This document shows, one piece after another, positions 1 through 9,703 of a stretch of DNA of 64,000 nucleotides. A program made the translations under genes and the position numbers. The notes under the pieces are model-generated. The model was not told where the DNA came from, did no database searches, and worked only from the letters and a program-made list of their open reading frames with translations. The stretch comes from Camelus bactrianus. Its lineage: Eukaryota; Chordata; Mammalia; Artiodactyla; Camelidae. The first letter of the stretch is position 1; the number at the start of each line of letters is the position of its first letter. Location: the NCBI RefSeq assembly GCF_048773025.1, contig NC_133558.1, forward strand, positions 41,884,501-41,948,500. The letters run 5' to 3'.

Positions 1-454
1 AACAGGATAGTCAATGGAAAGGAGGAGGAAGTGAGCGAAGTGGGGAGCATAGTTCCTTGGTTAGCCGATCATCAAATTGGTGTGAATGAGGGGGGTGTGG
101 TGGCAGAATCATGTTCCTCCCCCGCCACAGGTTAGCCAACTGTGACATGTTACTGTACATGGCAAAAGGGATGACAGATATATTAGGAGAAAAATCTTAG
201 AGGATTTCTGTATTCTAAATTCTCTATTAGCCTTTTAAACCCATGATACATTATTAATGATTAGTGGAGGGCCACAAATAAAAAGGATTCGTATAATCTC
301 ACCACACATACTGAAGGTAGATAGACTAAGGAAGAAAAACAAAAAGTCATTCATAAGTGCCTTGAACCTTAAATTGCTCATGGGAGGAAATGTCACACAA
401 GGTGAGTGTCACAGCCACATACATAATGCCTGAATGGGAGGGGAGAAGGGGATC
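1..454. other. Unannotated intergenic start of window
   Basis: I see no gene, RNA or recognisable repeat in this stretch. Open frames here are short and lack any recognisable protein similarity. The right end runs into the MaLR-type LTR that follows. Confidence 0.5.
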
Positions 455-862
455 CTGAGATGAGACAATAGGGTGAGTAGCCTGGATTGTCCAGGTGGGC
501 CCAATGTAATCACAGGGGTCCTTAAAATGGAGGACATAGCCCAGCTGAGTTTAAAATCAGAGGGAGGTGTAGCCATGGAGCAGTGTTCAGAAAGGCTGCT
601 GGCCATGAAAATGGAGGAAGTCGTGGGACACAAGCTAAGGAATGTGGGTGACCTCTGGAAACTGGAAAAAAAAAATAAAAATGAGGAAACATTCACTTCT
701 AGATCCTCTAGAAGGAAGGAACCTCCTGGCAACTTGAATTTAGCTCAATGAGAACTGTGTTGGATCTCTGACCTCCACAGCCATAAGGTGATAAATCTGT
801 GCTGGTTTAAGCTGTTAAGCTTATGGAAGTTTGTTACAGTGGTAATAGAAAAATAACATAGT
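455..862 (+). repeat. MaLR (MLT1-type) LTR fossil
   Basis: The stretch follows the MLT1 LTR consensus as I remember it. It has a CCTGGATTGTCCAGGTGGGC-like core, then CCCAATGTAATCACA, and a tail that reads TTGTTACAG followed by AATAGAAAAATAA. It is a non-autonomous ERVL-MaLR LTR, old and broken. The left boundary is approximate. Open frames inside it on both strands are by-products of the repeat, not genes. Confidence 0.75.
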
Positions 863-1180
863 GAGCGGTAGTGTAAGGGATTAAAGTTCTAGGCTGGGGT
901 GTGGAGAGGATTCTGACATTTACACCTGAAAAACAACCAGGTGCAGTGGGAAGGTGTTTTAAGGAAGACCTACCTGGGAGGGCTGTTAATAGGACTGTTT
1001 GGTGCGAGGAGAGCATTGGAGTAGAGGAATCAATTAAATCTCTACCAGAAAAATAAGGAATAAAATATAACAGTGCTTCAGTGTTAGCGGATGCAGGAAT
1101 GGAAATGGGCAGAGAGATATAAACATTACTTTGAAATTAGCTACAGGTTTGATGATTGCATGTTGGGGAGAGTTAGCCGA

Positions 1181-1528
1181 TGTGTGGACTGAATGTTTGC
1201 ATCCCCTCAAAATCCATATGTCAAAACCCCATCTCCCATGGTGATGGTATTGGGAGGCGGGGCCTTTGGGAAGTGATTACTAGGATAAAATAAGGTCATG
1301 AGAGTAGAGCCCTCATGAATGGGATTAGTGCCCTTATAAAGGACCCCAGATTGCTTGCTTCTCTCTGGCCAATGAAGATAGTGGGAAGACAGCCATCTTC
1401 GAGCTATGAAGGCTATCCTCTCCCAGATATATTGACCTCAGCCTCCACAACTTAAAGAACATGCTGGTTGTTTAAGCCACCCGACCCATGGTAATATGTT
1501 ACAGCATCCCAGACTGACGAATACAGTG
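1181..1528 (+). repeat. MaLR (MST-type) LTR fossil
   Basis: It begins with TGTGGACTGAATGTTTGCAT. It carries the MST landmark GGGAGGCGGGGCCTTTGGGA, the phrase CCCTCATGAATGGGATTAG, a TTATAAAGGACCCC promoter-like segment, and ends in TTACAGCATCCCAGACTGAC. This order matches the MSTA/MLT class of ERVL-MaLR LTRs from memory. It is an old solo LTR with no internal region visible. Confidence 0.85.
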
Positions 1529-1587
1529 GAGAATGCCTCTGAGTTTGACACTGATTGCCTGGAGAATGCTGAAACCCAGGGAAGTGG

Positions 1588-1850
1588 GCAGCACAGACGT
1601 TTACTCATTTAATCCTGGCAACACTGTACTAGATATAGTCTACATATTCCTTGCTATTTAAAAGGGAAGGAAAAAGAGACACAGATAACAACAACAACAA
1701 AAACAACAACAACAACAACAATTTTTCCAAGATTCACACAGAATCCCCTGGAGGCAGAGTGAGAATTTATACTCAGGCAGGCTGACCCCAGAGCCCCTGC
1801 TCATAACTACTAAGTCAGATCACCTTGATTATGTGGATCAATTTTTTTCA
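1588..1850 (-). repeat. MIR SINE split by a (CAA)n microsatellite
   Basis: Read on the minus strand this is an old MIR. On the plus strand one sees 'TTTACTCATTTAATCCTGGC', then A-rich sequence, then 'GATTCACACAG' and 'CAGGCTGACCCCAGAGCCC', which is the antisense order of the MIR core and tRNA-like head. A (CAA)n tract at 1686-1721 interrupts it. Confidence 0.55.
1686..1721. repeat. (CAA)n microsatellite
   Basis: Near-perfect CAA/ACA trinucleotide tract of about 36 bases with one A insertion. It sits inside a MIR fragment. Confidence 0.95.
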
Positions 1851-2029
1851 AGTGTGATATGAGGGTACTGTGTCCAGTAACTTATAATTTCAAAATAACT
1901 CACTGTAAGGGAAACATTAGTCGCAGGCATTGCAAACCACAGAAAGCTAGACATACAAAAATAACTCGTTAGGGCAAGATAACCAATAATGTTTTTAAAT
2001 ATTATACTTGCTGAACCTTTGCAATAAAA

Positions 2030-2115
2030 TGTGTATTTATAATTCTGTCTGGCTACAGAGTAACTTCATAATCCTGAATGTGGCTGGTGGCTCCCATGTT
2101 GGACAGCACGGGCCT
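2030..2115. repeat. Probable hAT-type MER DNA transposon scrap
   Basis: The phrases 'ATGTGGCTGGTGGCTCCC' and 'TTGGACAGCACGGGCCTAGA' match the end of a common non-autonomous hAT element in mammals, as I remember it. Only about 85 bases are recognisable, so the family is left open. MIR-like antisense sequence follows to about 2200. Confidence 0.4.
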
Positions 2116-2532
2116 AGAGAATTTAAGTGAATTGTCCAGCCTCGCCCAGGAAGCTCATGGTGGTATCAGAGCTATAGGTTGGGACTTTTCCTTCCTATCC
2201 AACAAGTCCCTCATGGAGGCTTAGAAGCTTCTCCTTTGGTGCCCAGCTGTCTATCCGTACATATGACATCTTGTCAGGTGTCCCAGCCTGCTCCTGAACA
2301 TCAGCCAGTAACCACTTCTGCTCTTTTCTGGCCAGGTAATACTTTCTAGCAACTTCCATTGACTTCTTGGCATCAGTTCTTACCTGGAAGGGTAGTGGCT
2401 AGAGGTGCAAATGTGTCCACATGACAGGGTTTTCATAAACATAGCAGGAGTTTTCAAGAGAAGAAAATGTCAGGAAGAAGAGTGGAAGCAACTCATTTAA
2501 TATACCAAATGGGTACTTTCAATGTATGTTTG

Positions 2533-3055
2533 TGTTTCCAAATCCAGACTTGTTCTGCTCGTGCATTACAGGCCAATAAATCTGGAGACCAGGTTTTGGG
2601 GCAAGAAATAGCGACTTTAATTTGGAAAGCCAGCTGAGAAGATGGAAGTCTAATGTCCTGGAAAACCATCTCCCAAAGTCAGAATTCAGGCTCTTTTTAT
2701 ATTAAAAAGGGGAAGCAGGAATGCTTGGTTGTTGCAAACTTGGTTTATGAATTCATTGTTGTTAGAATCTTTTGTTCTTGCCGCTCTTCACCTGGGTCAG
2801 ATCCGTGTAAACCTCCAACAAACACATGTTATTTTCTATTCTGTAACTTGTTATCTTTATATGAATGGAAAAGTGTTAATATCCTTTAAAGTCAGAGCCT
2901 TGAGAATAGGTTCTCCTGTATATTTCAGGCTCTAGGCAACACTGTTTTACAAAAGGTGCAGAACCAACAAGACTAAACCTAGGAAACAGGGCACAGGGTT
3001 AAAGTCAAAAGAACAGATCTAATATGGAGTCATATTTGTTCTTTCCTATTTCTGT
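2533..3055 (-). repeat. Solo LTR, family A copy 1 (class I ERV-like)
   Basis: Read on the minus strand this LTR starts near the 3055 end and finishes at 2533. It shows a TATAAAAAGAGCC promoter element and an AAATTAAAGTC site where copy 3 has the canonical AATAAA. The same sequence recurs at 3734-4217 (inverted) and 39879-40416 (same orientation). No internal retroviral sequence adjoins it, so it is a solo LTR fossil. Open frames in it are incidental. Confidence 0.75.
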
Positions 3056-3297
3056 AGTGCCATGGAGAAGGCACTTTGGGCAGCTTTTTGTAGGGTTCTG
3101 GAGGCTTTCTCTCTCAGCCTCTGGGCGCCTCTATTGTAAACCCTTCATAGCTGTCTGGCCTGCTGGAAAACCACTCCGACTGTTTTGCCTGGAAGATGTA
3201 TTCTGTTTATAAATCATCTCTACTCCTTGGAAAACAACTCAAGAAAACTCAGTTGGTTTTCCGCCAACCCTGGGCAGGGGTGAGGGATAGCATGTTA

Positions 3298-3350
3298 TTA
3301 TTTTATAAAATAAAAATAAAAATAATAATAATAATAAAAATAATAAAAGA
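3298..3350. repeat. AT-rich (AATAA)n simple repeat
   Basis: Tract of AAT and AAATA units with interruptions. It lies between the two inverted LTR copies. Confidence 0.9.
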
Positions 3351-3469
3351 ACTCTTAAAAGAGCACTGGGCACATAGGAGAGAGTCAATAAATGTTTCCT
3401 GGCTTAAATTAAAACTGATGGCTCAGTGATTCCATGGCTGCTGTATTTGCTGTGCTAATTACTCCTTTG

Positions 3470-3700
3470 CTCCATTACAATTGTTTTTTAACTGAAAAAG
3501 AAATCCATGCATATGGTTAAAAAAATTCAAACAGAGCACAAAAATACACAAGTGAAAGAAGTTTTCCCTCATCCTCTGTTCTTTCAGCCCTCCCTGGAGA
3601 TGCCACTGTTTATTATCCTTTGTGTGCTTTTCCAGGTATGCTATGCACGTTCCCACCTATGTATGTAAATTCCTTTAAACTTTTACTTATTTTTAACTTA
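3470..3700. repeat. Possible old L1 3'-end fragment
   Basis: The phrases 'TTAAAAAAATTCAAACAG', 'AGTGAAAGAAG', 'CCTCCCTGGAGATGCCACTG' and 'TTTTCCAGGTATGCTATGCA' resemble the 3' untranslated end of ancient mammalian L1 subfamilies. Similarity is only partial. This is the spacer between two inverted LTRs. Confidence 0.4.
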
Positions 3701-3733
3701 AAGGGGTTTAAATCCTCAAGTGCCTTCTGCCCG

Positions 3734-4217
3734 GGTAATAGAAAAGAACAAATCTGACTCCGTACTAGATCTTTTCCTTTGAATTTAACACTGTGCTCTG
3801 TCTCCTAGGCTTCATCTTGCTTGTGAAACAATGTTGCCTAGAGCCTGAAATATACAGGAGAGCCTATTTTCAAGGCTCTGACCTTTAAGGATACTTAACA
3901 CTTTTCCATTCATATAAAGATAACAATTTGCAGAATAGAAAATAACGTTTGTTTTGCTGGGGGTTTACAGAGATTTGACCCAGGCAGATAGCTGCAAGAA
4001 CAAAGGATTCTAACAACAAAGAATTCCTACACCAAGAAGTTTGCTACAACCAAGCATGTAGGAAAGGAGCCTGAATTCTGACTTGGGAAGATGGTTTTCC
4101 AGGACATTATTTTGCTATCAAGGTCTAGAGAAACTGGCTATTCCATGCCCCAACACGTGGTCTCCCAAATTATTGGCCTGTCCTGCACTGAGGAGAATGA
4201 ATTTGGACTCGGTAACA
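3734..4217 (+). repeat. Solo LTR, family A copy 2 (inverted relative to copy 1)
   Basis: It runs from GTAATAGAAAAGAACAAATC to TTTGGACTCGGTAACA. It matches the reverse complement of 2533-3055 along nearly its whole length, for example 'GTTGCCTAGAGCCTGAAATA' and 'GGAGCCTGAATTCTGACTT'. Terminal TGT/ACA-type ends fit an LTR. It is a broken fossil with no internal region. Confidence 0.75.
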
Positions 4218-4724
4218 CTCCTATCTACCTAGCAAGCTGGGCACTGGAACTGAGGACAGCTCTCCCACACCCAGGGACCTACTGTGAGCGCTTGATGGTT
4301 CCACTAGGGTGGTGTGTGTTTTACCCAGGAGGGATGGGGACTATGCACCAACACTCAGGCAGTCTGCTCTGTCTGGGGCTCTGATCTTGTACCTCCCGCT
4401 CCCAGGCAGCCCAACACCTGGGACAGTGGAGTTAAGGCAGAGATCCTGCCTGCCTGTTTCTCAGCCTGTAAAAGGGGAATATATACACTTCCCAAGGTAG
4501 TTCTGAGCGGCAACACCCGCGGGTGCTTGGTTCCCAGAGCAACAGGAAACCCAGCTCCGCGTGGGGGCAACAGGTGTGATACCCGTAGGGATTCTGCAGA
4601 GGCCTCGGCTAGAGGGGTGGACAAGGGAGGGAAAATTTGAGCTGCGGGCCTTGAAGTGTTAGAGAAGGTTACAGAGGCAGGACTGCCGCCTGTGTCGGGG
4701 TGCCCCCAGAGGTAAAGATTTTCT

Positions 4725-4866
4725 CTCCATCTCTGCTACTCCCCTCCACTCTCTAGATCCCTCCCTTCTCTCTGCACCTCCTGTCCATCGGTCTCCCTCC
4801 ACTTTTCCCCTTCTCCCCTCCTCCTCCCATCTTCTCCCTCCCTTGCTTCCCCACCTTCTCTCGCAG
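4725..4866 (+). other. Long polypyrimidine tract ending in a TCGCAG acceptor-like site
   Basis: About 140 bases are almost pure C and T on the plus strand (CTCC, CCCTT and TCTC units) and end in TTCTCTCGCAG directly before the CpG island. It may form a purine/pyrimidine triplex, act as a promoter-proximal GA/CT element, or act as a splice acceptor. None of these roles can be shown from sequence alone. Confidence 0.5.
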
Positions 4867-4890
4867 AACCCAGAGGATAGCTGGCCCTCC

Positions 4891-4902
4891 TGCGCATGCG
4901 CA
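4891..4902. promoter_or_regulatory. NRF1-type palindromic site
   Basis: The sequence TGCGCATGCGCA is a perfect match to the YGCGCAYGCGCR nuclear respiratory factor 1 consensus. This site is common in CpG-island promoters of housekeeping genes and usually lies close to the transcription start. Confidence 0.75.
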
Positions 4903-5037
4903 GTCGGTGCCAGCTGGACCGAGGTTTGGAAGCTCCAGCTCCGAGCCGGGGATCGGCCCCAAAGGCTTCTCAGCTCTGTTGCCCGATAGGCTTTTGGCTC
5001 CTGCCCGGGGCCAGGGCCTCCGGCTGTGGAAATGCAA

Positions 5038-5046
5038 GGTAGGGGG
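5038..5046 (+). promoter_or_regulatory. Candidate splice donor of a non-coding first exon
   Basis: AATGCAAG|GTAGGGGG is a reasonable donor about 140 bases downstream of the NRF1 site. Splicing from here to the acceptor at 9703/9706 would give the expected leader of the TRAPPC9-like transcript. This is inference. No transcript evidence is available. Confidence 0.35.
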
Positions 5047-5373
5047 TTCACGAGAAAGTTCAAGGCGGCTGCGGGAGGGCGGTCCTCGTGTCAAAGCCCG
5101 CGAGGGCGCAAGTCAGCATGTGTTCAGCTGAATTGCTCGGGACAGGCCCCTCTGCCCGCGCCACCTGCCCCGGCGCCCCGGCCACAGCTGTCCAGGGCCA
5201 GGTGTTCACCTGCAGCCTCTCGCCCCAGCCAGGCTCCCCTCAGTCCGCGGCTGGCGTCCCCTTCCCCTCTCCCGCCCGTGAGTCCTCTCCTCCCGGGCTT
5301 CCTCTCCATGGCAGCCGGCCCGTCCCCGCCCCTGGGCGGGCTGTGTCCCGGGCGGGCGGTGTCTGAGGACCCG

Positions 5374-5410
5374 GACGGGGCGGGCGGCTGGGGCTGGGGC
5401 TGGGGCTGGC
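5374..5410 (+). repeat. G-rich (GGGGCT)n run, possible G-quadruplex
   Basis: Four closely spaced runs of four G in GGGGCT units follow GGGGCGGGCGG inside the CpG island. The spacing meets the usual pattern for an intramolecular G-quadruplex on the plus strand. Confidence 0.7.
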
Positions 5411-5560
5411 CTCCGAGCGGGGCTGCAGCCCGCGTCCCCCATCCCGCTTTCCCTGCCCCGTGACCCCGGGGCTGCCCTCCTCTCCCTTTCCCGCTCCCTC
5501 AGGACCAGCTCAGTGGCGTGGGCGCTGCTCCCCGGGCTGAGAGCCTCAGGCTGTAAATAC

Positions 5561-6029
5561 CAGCTTCTCCTGGTGAAGTCGGCAAAATGGAGCGTCAGTG
5601 TTGAGGGCACTTCCGTCTCCTCCCTCAGTGTTTCTGCCGCAGGTAAATTCCTTGAACAATTTCAGGTGTTATGATGGCGGTGCTTGATGATGTCACGTGT
5701 TTTTATAGTGAGAGGGATTACAGTGTTGAAAGCAGAGCTTGGTTCAGTTAAAAATGATCTGAAGGCATGAGGCTGTGACATCCTCCAGGCTTCCCTCTCC
5801 CAGGGTGAAACGTGTGAACCTCGATTTTAGAAAGATTGTTACAGTCCCTAAGTAGCCCAGCCCAGCTAGTGTGTGTTAACAGGAACAGCACCACCAGAGG
5901 CGTTGGAGACCTAGGGACATTGCAGTCCTAAATAGCTCCTGGCACAGTTTGGTTTGTTTTGGTTTTTTGTTTTTCTTAAATTGTGTGGCAGCCTAGTTGC
6001 TTAGAGGTGAAATTAATTGTCAAGAAATA
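5561..6029. other. Island shore without recognisable feature
   Basis: CpG density falls off here. An E-box with the core CACGTG lies at 5694-5699 (TGTCACGTGT). A T-rich stretch lies near 5945-5985. I see no exon or repeat that I can name. Confidence 0.4.
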
Positions 6030-6190
6030 TTTTTTCATATAACAGCTTTATTATGATATTGTTCACACACCATGAAGTCCATCCATTTAAATGGTACAAT
6101 TCAGCAGCTTTTAGCATATTCACAGTGGTGCAAGCATTATTATTCCAGAACGTTTTCATCACTTCAGAAAGAACAGTGGAAATCAATGAC
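6030..6190 (-). repeat. L1 3' untranslated fragment (old L1M type)
   Basis: On the plus strand it reads 'AACAGCTTTATTATGATATT', then 'CACCATGAAGTCCATCCATT' and 'AATGGTACAATTCAGCAGCT'. This is the antisense of the well-known L1M 3' end that carries the CAATAAAGCTGTT signal. Truncated. Confidence 0.75.
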
Positions 6191-6249
6191 CTATCCACTC
6201 TTACCCAGTGGTGGTTCTAAAGAAGTTTCTTGGCTTTTCCTGACCATAA

Positions 6250-6470
6250 ATTAACTTGTTACATTCCATGAAAAATCTTATAGGCATTCTAATCAGAATT
6301 GCATTGAATCTGTCTATCAAAACAGTAAGAATTAATGTCTTTATGGCAAAAACTTCTTCTACCCATGAATATATCTGGGACTGTATCTTTTCATCTGTCC
6401 AGAGCCTGGCCCATGGGAAGTCCTCACTAATTGTTGGGCTTGTGAATGATGAAATTCTATACATTGTTAG
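6250..6470 (-). repeat. Old L1 ORF2 fragment
   Basis: Plus-strand phrases such as 'ATCAGAATTGCATTGAATCT' followed by 'ATGTCTTTATGGCA' correspond in antisense to the C-terminal part of L1 ORF2, the region around IQFNAIPIKIP in intact copies. The overlapping minus-strand open frame is an L1 remnant, not a host gene. Confidence 0.55.
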
Positions 6471-6654
6471 TTGCAATTGTAGCCTTTCACAGAAGAGAAA
6501 AGTAACCTCAATGAAGCCAAGTGACTCTCTGATGGTCAGAAAGGGTGACAGTCAGAGCTGGAGTGATCCAGTGGACTTGCTGCTTGCAGCCAGAATTCTC
6601 CACCACCTACAGCTACAGGTATTACAGTGTTCTTTTATTTTTTTTATGACTTGC

Positions 6655-6930
6655 TTTTATTTATCTAATTATTTTTTTATTGAAGTGTAGTTTACTTACA
6701 ATGTTAGATTCAGGTGACAGCAGAGGTTCAGTTATTAACATATGCATATATATATACCTTTTAGATTGTTTTTAGTACAAATCATTACAAGAACTTGAAT
6801 ATAGTTCCCTGTGCTATATAGCAAGTCCTTGTCATTTATTTTATATTAATTAATGTGTATCTGTTAATCCCCCCTTTCCTGCCTGCTAACCACAGTTTGT
6901 TTCTATGCCCATGAGTCCATTTCTAGCAGC
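6655..6930 (-). repeat. L1 3' tip (artiodactyl type)
   Basis: Plus strand reads 'TTTTTTTATTGAAGTGTAGT', 'CCCTGTGCTATATAGCAAGT' and 'CTAACCACAGTTTGTTTCTA'. These are antisense landmarks of the L1 3' untranslated region shared by cetartiodactyl L1 copies. The element is 5'-truncated, as is usual for L1 insertions. Confidence 0.75.
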
Positions 6931-8580
6931 ACCATTTTTCTAGTTAATATATGCTGCTTGGCTGCTTTCAGTTTCAGTAATTCCATCTTATCTGTGGCTG
7001 CTTTTCTTCTGGTGGCCTTTATGTGGTTTGCACACGTGGTAATAGAGATCTGTATTTGGGAGAACTCCAGGCCTCATGTAGTCCCTGGTACAAGGTACCC
7101 ACTGAGCTGATGCTTGAACTGGGAAAAAACATAGTAAATGTTGGAATTTCCACTATGCTTGAGACTTCCAGGTTTCTATAACCTCTCTAGCCAATCTTAA
7201 TGTTGGCTGCACCCATACTGGATAAGTTGCTGGAACTCCATGTTATGGTGATGTAGAAACAGCGCCTTGTATGCTTCTTCTCTTTCCTTTTTCTAACACT
7301 CATTCTCCTGGGCCTCCCAGATCCTCCCACAGCAGTGCCCAGGGCTGGCTTGGTGCTGCACTCAGGCAATATTTGTTAATAAGGACCTTTCCTAATCTCT
7401 TCTGAGCCTCCATTTCCTTCTCTGTACAATGAGACCATAGCCTAGATAAGTCCTTTTCAGTTTCTTTTAAAGCCATGTTTCCTTTGAGAAACAGAAAATG
7501 CAAATTTCTCCTCCCATTCCAACCCTTTAGATTTTGATACGTCCTCCAAGGAGTGACATAGCTCTTCGTGGAAAACTGATGTGATTGTGATTCCAGGTGG
7601 CACAGAAAAGACTCTTCAGAGATTTATTGCAGGGAAAGGGCAGGAAAGGTGCAGTGTATCACACTTTCTAGTGTGAGCAATGGAGCAGGGGATTGGGTTT
7701 AAATACGTTGTATAATGTGGCCTCTCTCTAATCTTGCACAATGTGATAAACCTCTCTCCCTCAGTTTCTTCATGTGTCAAGTTGGGGTGATAGTATTTTA
7801 GGGTTTTTGTGAAACATTATACACATAATCCATTTGTGTCTCGGTAGAAACAAGACCTGCTAGGGAGTCGGTGATTTCTTTAAAAAAAAAAAAAATCTTG
7901 TCCATAGCACTCTGTCTGTGTGTATTTTGAAGTTCCTAGAGGGTGAGTGTTGAAACTAAAGTCCATCGTGGGACAGGTGGCCCATGGTTCTCTGTGCCCC
8001 AGATTGCCCCCTCCTCCCCAGTCCTCTTCCCCTCAGTCCAGGATGAAGTTCCCTAGTAGATTTACACAGAGTTCTTGTGGAAATGGCTTTTCATTTTATT
8101 GTTTCACCAAGAAGGGCTGCCATCTTGATCTCTGTGGTCAGGTTTTGGTGACCTGAAGGCTATGCAATTGGGGGTTTCTATTTAATAAAAAGAAAAAAAT
8201 TACAAACACAAACTTAGACCTAGGGTGGTGACAGGGGCTCTTGGAAGTGGGGACCATTAGCTTTGTTAGCTTCAGGTGCAGTGGCCTCTGGCCACAAGGA
8301 CGCATCCTCGTGTTCTGAAGTTGGAGGGACCAGTGGGTTCAGTGGGTAATTTAACTGAGTGTATCTCATGGTCTAGGGATTGTCCTATTTGTGCGGTGTG
8401 TTCCTTATTTGAGACAGTGAGCTCATTTAACCTCAATAGCCTCTTTAAAAAATTAGACTTTTAATTTTGTGATGTAATGTAGATTCCCATGTAGTCATAA
8501 GAGATAATATGGAGAGGGCCTATGGACCCTTTGCCCAATTTTCCTTAATGGTTCAATCTTGCAAAATTCGGGGACAATTC
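6931..8580. other. Gene-free stretch with a MIR
   Basis: A plus-strand MIR is recognisable at about 7690-7860 ('CTCTCCCTCAGTTTCTTCAT' and downstream). A short A-run lies near 7882. The remainder shows nothing I can name. Open frames here are short and without recognisable similarity. Confidence 0.45.
7690..7860 (+). repeat. MIR SINE fragment
   Basis: The MIR core order is visible: 'AAACCTCTCTCCCTCAGTTT', then 'TCATGTGTCAAGTTGGGGTG', then 'ATAGTATTTTAGGG' and a CATTATACACAT segment. Confidence 0.65.
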
Positions 8581-8597
8581 ATTACTGACTCACTAAC

Positions 8598-8720
8598 ACT
8601 TTGAGGTTTGTGTTATTGTCCTCATTTGTATTCATGATTAAACTGGGGCTTAGAGAAGCACACAGACCTGCGCAGTTCATCCACATGGTTAATGTAGAGT
8701 CGGGTGGAACATGGGCTTGG
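8598..8720 (-). repeat. MIR SINE fragment
   Basis: Antisense MIR order on the plus strand: 'ATTGTCCTCATTTG', then 'AAACTGGGGCTTAGAGAAGC', then 'TAGAGTCGGGTGGAACATG'. Confidence 0.55.
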
Positions 8721-8777
8721 GATTTCCAGGCAGTAACATTGTGATGGTCTGTGGCAGGGGCAGCATTCACTTGCGTG

Positions 8778-8836
8778 TTTATTCATTCATTAAACAAACA
8801 TTTATTGAATAACCTCTGTGTGTCAGATTCTTTAAT
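8778..8836 (-). repeat. L2 3'-end fragment
   Basis: 'TATTCATTCATTAAACAAAC' followed by 'ATTTATTGAATAACCTCTGT' is the antisense of the conserved L2 3' end with its ATGAATGAA-type tail. Confidence 0.6.
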
Positions 8837-9057
8837 AGGGTTATCAGATTCTTCAGCAGTACTGACAATCAGGTAATATTTTCTGTTTTTTAATCTGAGA
8901 AAATTAGCTCTGAGAGGTTATAACCCACCCCAAAGGAAATATAGCTCATAAAGTAGGGATAGTAAATTTGTACAGTCCCCACTTTTTATGCAGGTTGTAA
9001 CCTAGGCATTTTACATTTGCAAACTTCGGTAATCCAGATATATTCTTGTTAGGCAAG

Positions 9058-9110
9058 GATTTTTTTTTTAATTGAAGTATAGTCAAGTTTACAATGTTGT
9101 GTCTATTGCA
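9058..9110 (-). repeat. L1 3' tip
   Basis: A T-run followed by 'AATTGAAGTATAGTCAAGTT' and 'TACAATGTTGTGTC' is the antisense 3' tip of the local L1 family, very short and 5'-truncated. Confidence 0.6.
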
Positions 9111-9147
9111 AGGCGTTTTTTTGAATTTTGAGTTAAAAATATTTTTT

Positions 9148-9268
9148 TGAGGAGGGTAATTAGGTTTGTTTATTTGTTTCACTTTTTAAAATGAGGTACT
9201 GGGTATTAAACACAGGACCTCGTACTTGCTAAGCACGTGCTCTATCACTGAACTGTACCCTCCTCCCC
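9148..9268 (-). repeat. Camelid tRNA-derived SINE, copy 1
   Basis: On the minus strand the element begins GGGGAGGAGGGTACAGTTCA and continues into an Ala-tRNA-like head (RNA polymerase III A and B boxes), then a short body AATTAC-type tail. On the plus strand this appears as 'GAGGTACTGGGTATTAAACA' and 'TTGCTAAGCACGTGCTCTAT'. The family is restricted to camelids as far as I know, which places the genome. Confidence 0.88.
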
Positions 9269-9649
9269 AAAGCAAGTTATCTTATCCATTATTCTGCCGC
9301 TTAGGAGTTCAAATAAATTGGAGTTGAAATCCAGATGTTTTGATCCCACTGTGGTTCTTTTCTTTATATTCTGCTTAAAGGGGTGTGGAAAGCAGTTCCT
9401 TTGTTCATTTCTTTATTCAGCGGTTTTGAGCACTGACTTTGCATCAGGGTCTGGCTAGGTGCTTGGAACAGAAAACAAGAAATGACCCTGCTCTGCATGG
9501 GCAGGAAGCCTGGACCAAAAGCTGGGTAATGTGATCTGACCTACGGTAGCCATGGGCAGACACTGAGGATAAAGTGTACCCCCGGCTTTGCTTGTGCTTC
9601 CCTTGCCTTCCGGCTGGTACGCACCAGGTCACCACAACCCAGAGGGGCC

Positions 9650-9669
9650 CACAGCCCACAGCCCACAGC
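9650..9669. repeat. (CCCACAG)3 short tandem repeat
   Basis: Three copies of a seven-base unit lie just upstream of the relic exon 2 acceptor. Confidence 0.85.
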
Positions 9670-9703
9670 AGAGTATGTATCTCGATCTCCTCTCCCCTCT
9701 CAG

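Larger units (their letters stand above)
4880..5560. promoter_or_regulatory. CpG island, candidate promoter of the TRAPPC9-like relic
   Basis: This block is GC-rich and dense in CpG (for example GCGGGAGGGCGG and CCGCGCC) in a window where CpG is otherwise scarce. It contains a palindromic NRF1-type site at 4891-4902 and a run of GGGGCT repeats. A CAAG|GTAGGG donor-like site falls at 5038/5039. The position, about 4.5 kb upstream of the relic start codon, fits the untranslated first exon and promoter of TRAPPC9. That link is inference from position and orientation. Open frames on both strands here reflect low stop-codon density in GC-rich DNA. Confidence 0.7.

Noticed and set aside
5026-5610. 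Overlapping open frames of up to 145 residues on both strands in the CpG island
   Set aside because: GC-rich DNA has few stop codons. The translations are proline, arginine and glycine rich without any domain, and both strands are equally open.
6256-6690. 144-residue plus-strand open frame
   Set aside because: It covers antisense L1 ORF2 and 3' sequence, so it is a by-product of the repeat.
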